A DNA stretch of 64,000 bases from Theocolax elegans (taxonomy: Eukaryota > Arthropoda > Insecta > Hymenoptera > Cerocephalidae). The translations under genes were made by a program, and so were the position numbers. Of the stretch, positions 22,977 to 32,887 are shown piece by piece (the first letter of the stretch is position 1; the number at the start of each line of letters is the position of its first letter). The notes beneath the pieces are model-generated. The model saw nothing but the letters and a program-made list of their open reading frames with translations, had not been told where the DNA came from and searched no databases. The stretch is from assembly GCA_026168455.1 (NCBI GenBank), contig CM047429.1:34145577-34209576 (forward strand). The letters are read 5' to 3'.

Positions 22977-23046
22977 ATCCTGATGGGGATTCGAACTCAG
23001 AACTGATAGTCAGAGTGCTACGCCTTAGCACGCACAGCTATCACAA
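22977..23046 (-). repeat. tRNA-like sequence (copy 3)
   Basis: Same as 15345-15415 at offset about 7,632. Confidence 0.55.
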
Positions 23047-23154
23047 CATTTTACTTAGATAGTTTCGGAACTTGTACATGCTCATCAGCTGCCTATATTT
23101 CATATAATACGCGGTTGATTTGTTTATAAATAATATTTATTAATTTCATAACTA

Positions 23155-23755
23155 ACAAGGAGAGGTCACACCCTCTGGAAAACGTATCCTTACCAAAACT
23201 CTAGCATATAATTTTTACCATAAAATAATGCAGAAAGCCGGATTTCTAGTGTCCAATGACCCATTTTTACGATAGATTATAAGCAAATAATGAAAAATCT
23301 CGCCGAATAAACCGTTGAGTTGAATGATTATAACTCAGAAACAATTTAAGATTGTACGTATAAACTACATTTTGAAAGAAGCTGAGATCGAGTAGATACG
23401 TTTTAAATATAAGGAATCTCAAATTATTTAATATGGTCAAAAGTTATGGAAAAAATAAGAATTAGCCGAAATTTTATCGAAAATTTAAAATTACAATTTA
23501 ATGATTTTTTTTAGCCCGAAATTTTCGTCTAATTCTTATTTCTCCCATAACTTTTTGACCCATATTACTAATTTGGGCTGCTTCAAACTCAACGGTTTAT
23601 TCGGCGAGATTTTTCATTATTTGCTTATATCTATCGTAAAAATGGTCATTGGACACTAGAACTCCGGCTTTCTGCATTTTTTATGGTAAAAATTATATGC
23701 TAGAGTTTGGTAAGGATACGTTTTCCAGAGGGTGTGACCTCTCCTTGTTAGTTAT
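23155..23755. repeat. Aberrant palindromic MITE 2: left arm folded back on itself
   Basis: The forward left arm (23,155-23,560) is followed after a ragged, error-rich centre by the reverse complement of the same left arm (CTAGAACTCCGGC, GGATACGTTTTCC) instead of the genuine right arm (CTAAAACTCCGAC, GGATCCGTTTTCC). Part of the core is missing. Single-base insertions cluster here (ACCCATTTTTACG, TTTTTGACCC). Confidence 0.6.
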
Positions 23756-23852
23756 GAAATTAATAAATATTATTTATAAACAAATCAACCGCGTATTATA
23801 TGAAATATAGGCAGCTGATGAGCATGTACAAGTTCCGAAACTATCTAAGTAA

Positions 23853-23925
23853 ATGTTGTGATAGCTGTGCGTGCTAAGGCGTAGCACTCTGACTATCAGT
23901 TCTGAGTTCGAATCCCCATCAGGAT
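23853..23925 (+). repeat. tRNA-like sequence (copy 4, inverted)
   Basis: Reverse copy in the short backward segment 23,575-24,183; same B-box-like AGTTCGAATCC. Confidence 0.55.
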
Positions 23926-24268
23926 AATTTTTTTCTTTTTTAATAATACCATGTCTATTTATGTCTGCTAAACGGATTTCTAATAATAATACGCAAACAT
24001 TATATTAAACATTTTTTTTAATTAAGTGCGACTAGGTTCATATTTATACATTATACAGAATTCTTTACATATACTTTAAGTAGTATCTTTTAGCGGACAT
24101 TCAAGAATTATATGATAATATAGAAAAAATTCTTAAAGAAATCTTTTTTATAAAAATATTAGTATACAACTACTTAAAGAATATGTTTAATATAATGTTT
24201 GCGTATTATTATTAGAAATCCGTTTAGCAGACATAAATAGACATGGTATTATTAAAAAGAAAAAAATT

Positions 24269-24340
24269 ATCCTGATGGGGATTCGAACTCAGAACTGATA
24301 GTCAGAGTGCTACGCCTTAGCACGCACAGCTATCACAACA
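24269..24340 (-). repeat. tRNA-like sequence (copy 5)
   Basis: Forward copy in the final partial unit that starts at about 24,184 (ATGTTTAATATAATG). Confidence 0.55.
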
Positions 24341-24452
24341 TTTTACTTAGATAGTTTCGGAACTTGTACATGCTCATCAGCTGCCTATATTTCATATAAT
24401 ACGCGGTTGATTTGTTTATAAATAATATTTATTAATTTCATAACTAACAAGG

Positions 24453-25123
24453 AGAGGTCACACCCTCTGGAAAACGTATCCTTACCAAACTCTAGCATAT
24501 AATTTTTACCATAAAATAATGCAGAAAGCCGGAGTTCTAGTGTCCAATGACCATTTTTACGATAGATATAAGCAAATAATGAAAAATCTCGCCGAATAAA
24601 CCGTTGAGTTTGAATGATTATAACTCAGAAACAATTTAAGATGTACGTATAAACTACATTTTGAAAGAAAGCTGAGATCGAGTAGATACGTTTTAAATAT
24701 AAGGAATCTCAAATATTTTAATATGGTCAAAAGTTATGGAAAAAATAAGAATTAGCCGAAATTTTATCGAAAATTTAAAATTACAATTTAATGATTTTTT
24801 TAGCCCGAAATTTCGTCTAATTCTTATTTCTCCCATAACTTTTGACCATATTAAAATATTTGGGCTTGCTTTTTTTTAAAACGTATCTAGTCGATCTCAG
24901 CTTTCTTTCAAAATTAGTTTATGCGTACATCTTTAATTGTTTCTGAGTTATAAGCATTCAAACTCAACGGTTTTTTCGGCGAGATTTTTCATTATTTGCT
25001 TATATCTATCGTAAAAATGACCATTGGACACTAAAACTCCGACTTTCTGCATAATTTTATAGTAGAAATTATATCCTAGAGTTTGGTAAGGATCCGTTTT
25101 CCAGAGGGTGTGACCTCTCCTTG
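24453..25123. repeat. Palindromic MITE 2 (copy with native right flank)
   Basis: Complete element, left arm CAAGGAGAGGTCAC, right arm ending GTGACCTCTCCTTG, bordered by TAA on the left and TAA on the right before unique sequence (GTTTTGCATTAC). This is the copy that best shows the true element ends. Confidence 0.75.
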
Positions 25124-25262
25124 TAAGTTTTGCATTACAATTAAAAGTACAAATTTACATAAAATGTGCGTGTGTCTTGTATAGAAAATTTTCTTGTATA
25201 ATCCTTTAAATTGATAGAAGAGCAGTTTGTGATTTCTTGTTTAATATTAATTTACTACTATA

Positions 25263-25672
25263 CAGGGTGTCCCAAAAGTATGGAAACCCCTAAAAATTTC
25301 TGAAATTTGGTGTAAAATAAAAATAATCAATGTGGGATCTTATGTAACTTTCGACGCGGAGTTCATTGGTGACCTTGGTTTTGACCTTGAGTTTGACCTT
25401 CAAGGTCATTTGAAGGTCAACATAATTTTTTTAAATGGAAACCCCCATTTTTTATAGCGGCAATCGAAAGAGCGGAAAATTTTACGTTCAAAACTATTTT
25501 GAGACCCAAGGTCAACGTGACCTCTACGGGTTAAATAATGGTCGAAAGTATGTTCATGGGAAAACCCCTGGAAATTTCTCAAAATTTGTGGTAAAATAAA
25601 GAAATGTATACTAGGTCTTATGTGACCTTGAACAAGGAGTTCAGTGGTGACCTTGGCTTTAACCTGGAACTT
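25263..25672 (+). repeat. Left terminal inverted repeat of the mariner element
   Basis: Nearly identical to the reverse complement of 27362-27771. It contains TGACCTTGG, TGACCTTGAG, TGACCTTCAAGGTCA and TGAAGGTCA at 25370-25420 and again GACCTTGAACAAGG near 25,630. Very long for a mariner TIR. Confidence 0.85.
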
Positions 25673-25972
25673 GGTTAATTTTATTTAAATGATTGATCCT
25701 ATATTTTTAACACTCTCGTAATAGAAAAACCTGACTAAAAAGCATAAGTAGGAAAGCACATTGTAGGCTTTAAACCTTGTATTGCCGTGCATACTTCTAA
25801 CGTTACAAGTTAATTAAATACCTTACATGGTATAATATCGCACGTTCCTACCTAAATAGTATATTTTTCATTTGTTTTTCAGATTATTAATTTTACCTTT
25901 AATCTTTTCATTTTCTTTCGAATTTTCATTTTTATTTTATTCGAATTTCAGTTTTCAATTTTTATTAAGAAA

Positions 25973-27049
25973 ATGAATCGTCTCAACGAACGTGAGCGCA
26001 TAATTCTTCTTAGGATGAAAGGGTGGGGAGATAGACTTCGCTCTTATAGTGATGTATTTACTTTATTTAATAATTCTTTTAGGGATGGTAATCAAGGTAT
26101 TTCAAAAGGAACTGTGTCAAAAACTTTAAGACGTTTTGAAGAAACTGATACTGTTAGAGATCGACCCAAATCCGGGAGACCTCGTACCACGACAAATGAA
26201 GAGTCGTCTTTAAACACGTTATTATCTTTTGTTGAAAATCCGCATACATCTGTTCGTCGTGTGGCTGCAGAGCAGGGAATTGGAAAATCTTCTGTTCATC
26301 GAGTAATGCAGAGAAATAAGTTTCACCCGTTTAAGATTAATTTGGTTCAAGAATTAAATGAAGATGATTTTGATCGTAGGTTAGAATTTTCTGAAACAAT
26401 GATGAACAGAATTGATGCTAATCCTAATTTTTAGCAAGGAATCGTATTTTCAGATGAAGCGTCCTTTGAATTAAATGGAGGTGTTAATCGACATAACTGT
26501 AGGTATTGGTCGGATGAAAATCCGCATTGGATGCTAGAATCACATACCCAATATCCTCAGAGACTTAATGTTTGGGCAGGTCTTATTGGCGATACATTGA
26601 TCGGACCATTCTTTATAGAAGGTAATTTAAATGCTCAAGTGTATGAGAGGATGTTGAGAGAACAAATAGTTCCAGCTATACAAGCAGTTGTTGGTAAAAA
26701 CATGGGGGATACTTATTTTCAGCAGGACGGAGCAGCACCCCATTATGCACGAATTGTACGTACATACTTAGATGAAGTATTTCCTAGACATTGGATTGGA
26801 AGAAGAGGCATCGTCGATTGGCCAGCTCGATCACCTGATTTGACTCCACTTGACTATTTTTTATGGGGCTATATGAAGAGTAAAGTTTATGCTACGAAAC
26901 CTCAAAATATAGATGAACTGCGACGTCGCATTGTCGAAGAGTGTGCTTCAATCAGTCCAGAGATTATTTTAAGTGCAACTTCATCATTTTATGAACGCTT
27001 AGGGTACTGCCAAATTAAAAATGGAGGACATTTCGAACATAAGCTCTAA
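25973..27049 (+). pseudogene. Mariner DD41D transposase, one premature TAG
   Basis: A single frame of 359 codons interrupted only by TAG at 26432-26434. Residues 1-150 hold the paired-type helix-turn-helix DNA-binding region, with the hinge SGRPRTTT. The catalytic domain follows: FSDEASF (first Asp), [10 protein letters not shown] (second Asp) and [14 protein letters not shown] (third Asp). Counting from the second to the third catalytic Asp (TPLD) gives 41 intervening residues, the DD41D spacing. The enzyme cuts and pastes at TA. The stop falls just before the first Asp block, so a complete product needs readthrough; otherwise it is recently dead. The start ATG at 25973 follows an in-frame AAG and opens the frame. 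Confidence 0.9.
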
Positions 27050-27361
27050 AAATTGCTAAAATATTTATTTAACTTGTTTTTATTTAAGTAATTTCAATTT
27101 CTTTACTTAATTTTTTATTTTATTTATCATTTTTTATGAATGTTTTTTTAGCTATTCATTTTTTTATTCATTTAATTTAACAGTTGTTTATTTTTTTATT
27201 TATTAAATAATTGCAAACTGCAAATTGACCTGGACCAGTTACCTTGACCTTAAACAGCACAGTTTTTAACGTAAAATTTTCCGCTCTTTCGATTGCCACT
27301 ATAAAAAATGGAAGTTTCCATTTAAAAAAATTATGTTGACTTCAAATGACCTTGAAGGTCA

Positions 27362-27771
27362 AACTCAAGGTCAAAGCCAAGGTCACCACTGAACTCCTTG
27401 TTCAAGGTCACATAGGACCTAGTATACATTTCTTTATTTTACCACAAATTTTGAGAAATTTCCAGGGGTTTTCCCATGAACATACTTTCGACCATTATTT
27501 AAACTGTAGAGGTCACGTTGACCTTGGGTCTCAAAATAGTTTTGAACGTAAAATTTCCCGCTTTTTCGATTGCCGCTATAAAAAATGGGGGGTTTCCATT
27601 TAAAAAAATTATGTTGACCTTCAAATGACCTTGAAGGTCAAACTCAAGGTCAAAGCCAAGGTCACCAATGAACTCCTCGTCGAAAGTTACATAAGATCCC
27701 ACATTGATTATTTTAATTTTACACCAAATTTCAGAAATTTTTAGGGGTTTCCATACTTTTGGGACACCCTG
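27362..27771 (+). repeat. Right terminal inverted repeat of the mariner element
   Basis: Mirror of 25263-25672. The TCAAGGTCA-rich cassette is present here (27,620-27,665), and again further in, at 27,335-27,400, partly beyond the matched repeat. Confidence 0.85.
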
Positions 27772-27773
27772 TA

Positions 27774-27955
27774 TACATAGACTTATATAAAGCTGTATCG
27801 TATATCGATTATTGTTTACTAGGTACTTTAAAATTATTTATAAAGTATTCGATTTCCAATACTTTAGTAATACTTCCTTAATACTTATTGCTTTCAAAAA
27901 GAATTCTTTTTTTGCGGAATCATTCATGATTTCTTATAGAATACTTTTTCTCTGA
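27774..27955. other. AT-rich DNA with AAGTATT/AATACTT words
   Basis: Contains TATAAAGTATTCG, CCAATACTTTAGTAATACTTCC. Similar AAGTATTATTTAAGTAATCC / AAGTATTCTTTAAG words lie at 15,070-15,110. These may be the two outer arms of one older element split by the later MITE and mariner insertions. Confidence 0.35.
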
Positions 27956-29040
27956 AAGTGTGCTTATGGGGTACGGGTTGGAATCTATTGCCATAATGAA
28001 ATTCAGCCCTGAATTTGGTTCGTGCTTAGAAATAGTGGTTCCTGTTTCAGCTTTTTTGGCATTTCGACCTTCTCTTGCACGAGATTCTGCCGCATAGTGC
28101 CTGTTGATGATAAACCATTCTTCTTAAATGTATCATTACGTCTGGATTAGAGAAAAAGTTATCAAAGTACACGTGGTACTTATTCAAATCTTCTTTTTCG
28201 GTTCCTTCTAACAAAGTCGAAAGTAATTGTATTATTACTCTTGTATAACAAAGTGCCTAAATCTTTACCCCACACTTGATACACTGATTGATACTAAATC
28301 TCCTGGAATATTTCACCATTACCTCATCTACCGATAGGTTGTAGTCGAAGAAACCGAATTGCATGCAATCCTCACGGAATATGTCATACATTGTTCTTAC
28401 TTTCTAAACTTTGTCAGTTGGATTGTTATCTTGATGTTTGTAAAATCTAATATTCTTCTTGATGGTAATAAATTTAGTTATATATAAGTTCGCTAACGAT
28501 TGGACACTCTAGGATTCGTTTTGTTAACCAATAATAATAAAGACGTATTCTAGAATTGAAAATAGTAATCATTATGATTACAATAAATCTTTCTAAATCA
28601 TTTTTAGACAAATCGAAATGATTCTCAGCCGTAACTTCCAGAACATGATTCTTCATCGATTCCGAGAAGAATAACTTGTATAACTCTAAGGAATTTTTCA
28701 AAAACAATGGTGAAATAGCTGACAGATTGGAGTTGTCCTCGATATCAGGAGATATATAATCCTGAATATCATCTTCTCAATTGAAAATATGATTCGGCTA
28801 CAACAATTTTTGAGTACTTGTGTAAATACTTTTCACATGTTCGTATTAACCTGTAAGAAGATCATGATATGTTATATCTTCTTTTAGATCAACATCCGAA
28901 TCTCCATCTGAACTTTCATGATCAGCAGGAACAAATGCTATATTGAGATATTGATGTTCGTTAATGTCAAAATCCTCAACAAAATCAGGTAGATCCCTAA
29001 CTCTCCGACTTGACATTGTCAATTGCGTTATCGACACAGA
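27956..29040 (-). pseudogene. piggyBac transposase, N-terminal and middle part
   Basis: Minus frame 29037-28846 is an acidic N-terminus (ESSDGDSDVDLKED). 28707-28474 contains ELYKLFFSESMKNHVLEVTA and ERFIVIIMITIFN...YYYW, the start of the DDE_Tnp_1_7 domain (lFf....i...T...........f..i.i..g......YW). Near 28,170-28,130 YFDNFFSNPDVMIHL matches the catalytic yfDNfFts..L block, followed after a frameshift by GTMRQNLVQEK. The frame is lost at 27,956 without the MGGVD C-terminus, which is present in the same orientation at 14.6-15.0 kb. Confidence 0.75.
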
Positions 29041-29451
29041 ATCATGTGATCTATTTTTATGAAAAGTTCTATTCCTAAAGTCTCGTTGCGAAATATAATT
29101 TTTTTAATTGATGTACCACCGTTAGCCTGCCATTCAAACGTGATCTCTAACACGAAAGGTTTGGAGAGAAAATAAGCTCATCCAATCGTAGCATGCGACA
29201 CTACGGTATTCCACAGGTCTACATCTAAGATGGATGAGAAAGATGATTTACACGTGAAAAGTTTTTTCCTGTTTTAGAATAACAAATTGAACTCTGACCA
29301 AAAAGCGTTACATAAATTTTTGTCGTGCCCGTAGAATCGATATTCGCATTTAGTTTTGCAAAATTACGACATTTTGGATTATTTGTTTAAATAATTTGTT
29401 ATAAACAATTGTAATCGACAAAAGAGAAAACGCGGGTACTTTTGTTTTTGG
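29041..29451 (-). repeat. hAT 3' tail and piggyBac 5' flank
   Basis: 29,281-29,451 (CAAATTGAACTCTGACC ... GTTATGCAAAGG) is the minus-strand counterpart of the hAT tails in the zig-zag region. 29,041-29,280 should be the piggyBac leader; it is non-coding and shows no further match. Confidence 0.5.
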
Positions 29452-29815
29452 TTATGCAAAGGATGGCGCAGTTCGTTTCTTGATATCGCTGAAGATAAAT
29501 ATTAATGCTAAAAATGTTGTCCCAAAACTCAATTGAGTTATTGGAATGGCAAAAACAATCATAGCCAATGAATACAAATCGGGATATTCATTTTTTACTG
29601 TCTCTCAGTATTGTGAAATATCCGCATTCATGTTCAGTCTTACAACTGATTAAAATTTAGAGATCTCTTTCTGGATGCAGCTTACTTCATTACAATCGTT
29701 TGATCTCTTTAACCGATAGTTGTCTTTTAATGAAAGTTCCTTCTCTAAAGCATCTACTTTGGTATCTGGAGTACATTGTGAGCTTGTACTCGGACACGCC
29801 TGGATAATTTAATTA
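29452..29815 (-). pseudogene. hAT transposase C-terminal dimerisation domain
   Basis: Minus reading gives DTKVDALEKELSLKDNYRLK, then NMNADISQY-stop-ETVKNEYPDLYSLAMIVFAI, PITQLSFGTTFLALIFIFS and DIKKRTAPSFA followed by a stop. The pattern YW.....YP.L..lA..ifaIP.tq.s....FSal..i.s..R..l is the hAT C-terminal dimerisation domain. The usual Trp is a TGA stop here. The SxERxFS block has GTTF instead of ER.F. The sequence beyond the stop (29,281-29,451) matches the hAT tails at 14.1, 17.2 and 21.7 kb. Confidence 0.75.
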
Positions 29816-31035
29816 ATTAATAAAACGCTTAAAACTTTTAAATTCTGAATTGCTTATTTACAAATTATATTTGTAAAATAATAAATAGCATTAACAAAAA
29901 CCAAAAAATGTTTAACAAATATATAATAAATCTCAAAAAATTCATACCTCATGCTTAAATGCTTAGAAGAAGTTCACAGAGCGATTTTTTCAAAATAATT
30001 AATTTTAAATTAATTAATAATTAATAATCACTTTTCATCAGTAATGATTACCTGTAAAATTTGTCAATCATTTAGTATAATGTCAATAAAATAATAATCA
30101 ATTATCACGTCGCACGGGAGATCGGGGTGCGGGCGATTAGAATAAAGAATAAATCATTAATGATTTACTAATTATTTATTTAATGAATTACGGCGGTTAC
30201 CAGTTACGTGGGCTCCGACGTACTTATCGTTCCACGCTATTCGACCCTATGCTATTAACTCAGTGCATCGTTGCTCTGGCTAAGCGATGACTCGCAATAA
30301 AAAAATAGCGGACAGCGCGGCTGAAATTCACGACTAGTAATGCTGGCTAATTTACGCGCAAAGAGAAAGAAGCTGAGGAATATAAGGGAAATTTGTGGCA
30401 CACACAGGCAAGGGAAAGAACAGAATTGCGAATAACGACACTAGGTTGCACAAACCTTTGGCGATGCTGGCACAAATACGGCACACACTCTTCGCTACGC
30501 TTTCCGATTATATCTTTCGTCACGTCGGTACTCCTTTACCATCGAAATCGACACCTGACCGAGTGGCTATCAACGGAGGCTATAGCTCCGACATCCTCTT
30601 AAATCATAAAACTGTATACATATACGATCTTACTAATACACTTATGAATTAAAACTTTTTTTCAATACACGCGAAAACCCACGCGAAATCATACTCCACA
30701 GGATGCCTATACGCGCGACTTATTGTATTATACGACTGTACGGTGGATGTTAGACTAACTTTTCGTAGCTAAATTTTAGGTTCTCGACGAAGTAGTGACT
30801 AGGTCTAAAGTATGATACTTTATGTTTTTAGGTATGCTGAATAAGGATCCGGGCTTAGAATTCGTCATTATTGATTACAAAAATGATATGGTGGCTTTTT
30901 GCAAAAAAAAACGCAAAAGAATTGTCATTTGTAAAGTTTATGATTTTTTTTCAGACATAAAAACATGGATTCATCTGGTTTTAATCAACTAACGGTGCAT
31001 AAATTAGTTTAAGGTCACAGGGAAATGATTACAAA
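29816..31035. other. Spacer: AT-rich DNA and a GC-richer block (30.11-30.77 kb)
   Basis: 29.8-30.1 kb is plain AT-rich DNA. 30,107-30,770 is clearly less AT-rich (TCGCACGGGAGATCGGGGTG, CGGTTACCAGTTACGTGGGC). Its overlapping frames at 30,393-30,652 look like nothing known and lack a supporting neighbour. It could be a solo LTR of an unidentified element. 30.77-31.03 kb contains CAAAATGGCGGCC and A-rich runs. Confidence 0.3.
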
Positions 31036-31039
31036 CTCG

Positions 31040-31345
31040 TTTTTTTGCCAAAATGGCGGCCAAAATGCAAAAACATACGAAAAATCGAATTTTTCCTTCA
31101 TCAATTTTTTTCTCGCAAACTAAAGGCTTAAATAAAAATTGTTCAATAAGAAAAATGTCTTAGAGTTGATCAAGAAATACTCCAAAATTTTTAAAAATTT
31201 GGTTTTTGTGATTTTTTTAAAAATAAAAAATTATCCTAAAAATTGGAAATAATTGTAAGTGTTTCTTGATCAGTTTTAAGAAATTTTTGTTATGGAACAA
31301 TTTTTGTAAGCCTTTTGTTTCCAAGAAAAAAATTGTTAAACATTA
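31040..31345. repeat. Small palindromic (hairpin) element
   Basis: The arm at 31,107-31,200 (CAATTTTTTTCTCGCAAAC, CTAAAGGCTTAAATAAAAATT, GATCAAGAAATAC) is mirrored at 31,250-31,338 (GTTTCTTGATC, AATTTTTGTAAGCCTTTTG). A related half arm appears at about 33,355-33,395 (TTTTTTCTCAAAAACTAAAT). No coding capacity. Confidence 0.6.
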
Positions 31346-31414
31346 ACTCCATGTATTTTGAATGGTTTGGGTCTTACTGGTATTAGATCATAATGCTTAT
31401 AATTGGTTTGATTG

Positions 31415-31760
31415 TTTTGTGAGTTAAATTTATCAAACAACGTGTAAAGAAAATGGTTCAACTTTATCGTTAGTTGAGTTAAATACATTTATTGGAATCA
31501 TTATAATCACTTCTTTCAATAAAAGAAAATGTCAGAGACATTAGTGGTCAACGGATTCTTTCAATGGGACGATCTAAATGAATCGAAAGATAAGGCATGG
31601 CGTGTTCGGGAATCGATGAAAATGTTTCAGAGAAATATTCTTAAAATTGGTTTCTCGAGAACTGCTCTTTTGGTAGATGAATTGTTGGCCAAATTATATG
31701 CTAAAACTTCATTAAAGCAATTTATACGTCGAAAACCTACATTGTAGTTGTCTTCAATGT
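31415..31760 (+). pseudogene. Second piggyBac transposase fragment
   Basis: One frame gives SLVELNTFIGIIIITSFNKR, then a shift into the 72-residue frame 31529-31747: WRVRESMKMFQRNILKIGFS, RTALLVDELLAKLYAKTSLK and QFIRRKPTL. The order matches piggyBac proteins: El.aFiGi.i..., then kvRp....f......s.DE.m..f.Grts.KQFirgKP. It is on the opposite strand to the piggyBac piece at 28-29 kb and is a different copy. The catalytic D of the DNFF block is absent; the fragment ends soon after KP. Confidence 0.6.
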
Positions 31761-32842
31761 AGAATAAAAGAACATATAAATAATAGTAAAAACTTAAGAA
31801 TGTAGAAATACTAGATCGAGAAAAGATTTGGGGAAAAAGACTGATATCAGAAATGACCCACATTAAATTGGAAAAAATGCGATTAATGTTAATGATGACT
31901 CAAAAACCTTAGCCAATTTTACAATGGCATTATTAACCAAGTCAAATTGCGATTTAAATTGTAATAGTTCTTTTTTTCTTCGAATATAATTTTTAAAACA
32001 TAAGCTATTATCTACAGATGGTTATCACTTACTACAAACCTAATTATTTGATAAATATCGCGCGAAAATTTGAATTTTATTAAACTCAAAAATTTAATAT
32101 CTAAGTGATAAACATAGGGAAAAAAATTACAATAAATATCGGCTAAATTATTATTATTTTTTAAGAATTTTTAAATACAATTGACGGGGAGCATCAAATT
32201 TATAAATAATAAATGTAAATTGAACTTGAAAAAATTTAAGACAATATAGGACAATTTACACAAATCTAGATTTCATCAAACTTTTATAAATATTGAAAAA
32301 AATTGAAAACTTTTTTTAAATTTAAAAAAAAATTTTTATTTATTTTATTAAGTGAAATTTTAAATTTTATTTATTGGTTGTAAATAAAACACGAGAATTA
32401 ATATATAAAATTTGTATTATATAGCTTTACAAAACCGTCTGTGATATGACTAGCTAATTTTGTTTTTATTAAGAATTTATATTATTGACTGCTTTTTGCT
32501 TAATTAGTGTTATATGTGTTGTATTAAATTATTTATTTATTTATATATTTATTACAAATAAATTATGATGTTATATATGCAGGATTCAGAGAAGAAAGGT
32601 ATATTAATGAACATAACCTCAATCTTTAGGCAAATTTAACATAAAAATAAAAAATATGTGTTTTGCTACTGTTTTTGTTTTTAATTATAGAGCGACACAT
32701 TAGAGATACTACGGAAATTATACCTAATGACAAATACGTGCAATAATTGACCAAATAGTAAGTAAATCTATATGTACATTCAAAATTGTATTCAAATAGA
32801 AAAGTGTAGAATGTTGTAAATAAATTATTGATTTACTAAAGG
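31761..32842. other. Very AT-rich spacer
   Basis: No coding or repeat signal beyond poly-A/T runs (32,320-32,350) and TTATTTATTTATATATTTATT at about 32,530. Confidence 0.4.
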
Positions 32843-32887
32843 TATAGCCTGATGAGGATGGAAGACTTCCATCGAAACGTCGCCAAT
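32843..32887 (+). ncRNA. Hammerhead-ribozyme-like motif
   Basis: Contains CTGATGA (32849-32855), then a perfect six-pair stem GATGGA (32857-32862) / TCCATC (32868-32873) with a five-base loop, then GAAAC (32874-32878) followed by GTC. CTGATGA - stem II - GAAA is the conserved catalytic core of hammerhead ribozymes. The outer stems I and III are not convincingly paired in the flanks, as in minimal hammerheads carried by Penelope-like and other retroelements, so activity is unknown. No retroelement protein is recognisable nearby. Confidence 0.55.

Larger units (their letters stand above)
11750..25130. repeat. Zig-zag (forward-reverse-forward) duplication of a ~4 kb transposon stack
   Basis: Forward copy 11,750-15,870; reverse copy 15,870-19,380; forward again 19,380-23,560 (constant offset 7,631 from the first copy); short reverse 23,575-24,183; forward 24,184-25,130 (offset about 8,929). 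The turns lie at the centre of palindromic MITE 2 and at an arm of palindromic MITE 1. Differences between copies that I checked are mostly single-base changes in homopolymer length (CCC/CC, GGG/GG). This could be recent template-switch rearrangement or fold-back sequence/assembly error. Confidence 0.85.
25263..27771 (+). mobile_element. Tc1/mariner element, DD41D type, with ~410-bp inverted repeats
   Basis: The ends read CAGGGTGTCCCAAAAGTATGG and its mirror, each bordered by TA (25261-25262, 27772-27773), the Tc1/mariner target duplication. Inverted repeats run about 25263-25672 and 27362-27771 and are almost identical, so the insertion is young. The repeats are dense in TCAAGGTCA/TGACCTTGA words. 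The transposase gene inside has a single in-frame stop. The element sits between the two halves of a piggyBac remnant. Confidence 0.9.

Noticed and set aside
11750..25130. A giant DNA transposon with 4 kb inverted repeats (Polinton-like)
   Set aside because: No polymerase, integrase, ATPase or capsid genes; the arms are stacks of unrelated element fragments and orientation flips several times, which fits rearrangement or artefact better.
27346..27702. Plus and minus frames of 85 and 67 codons near the mariner right end
   Set aside because: They are readings of the AAGGTCA-rich terminal inverted repeat.
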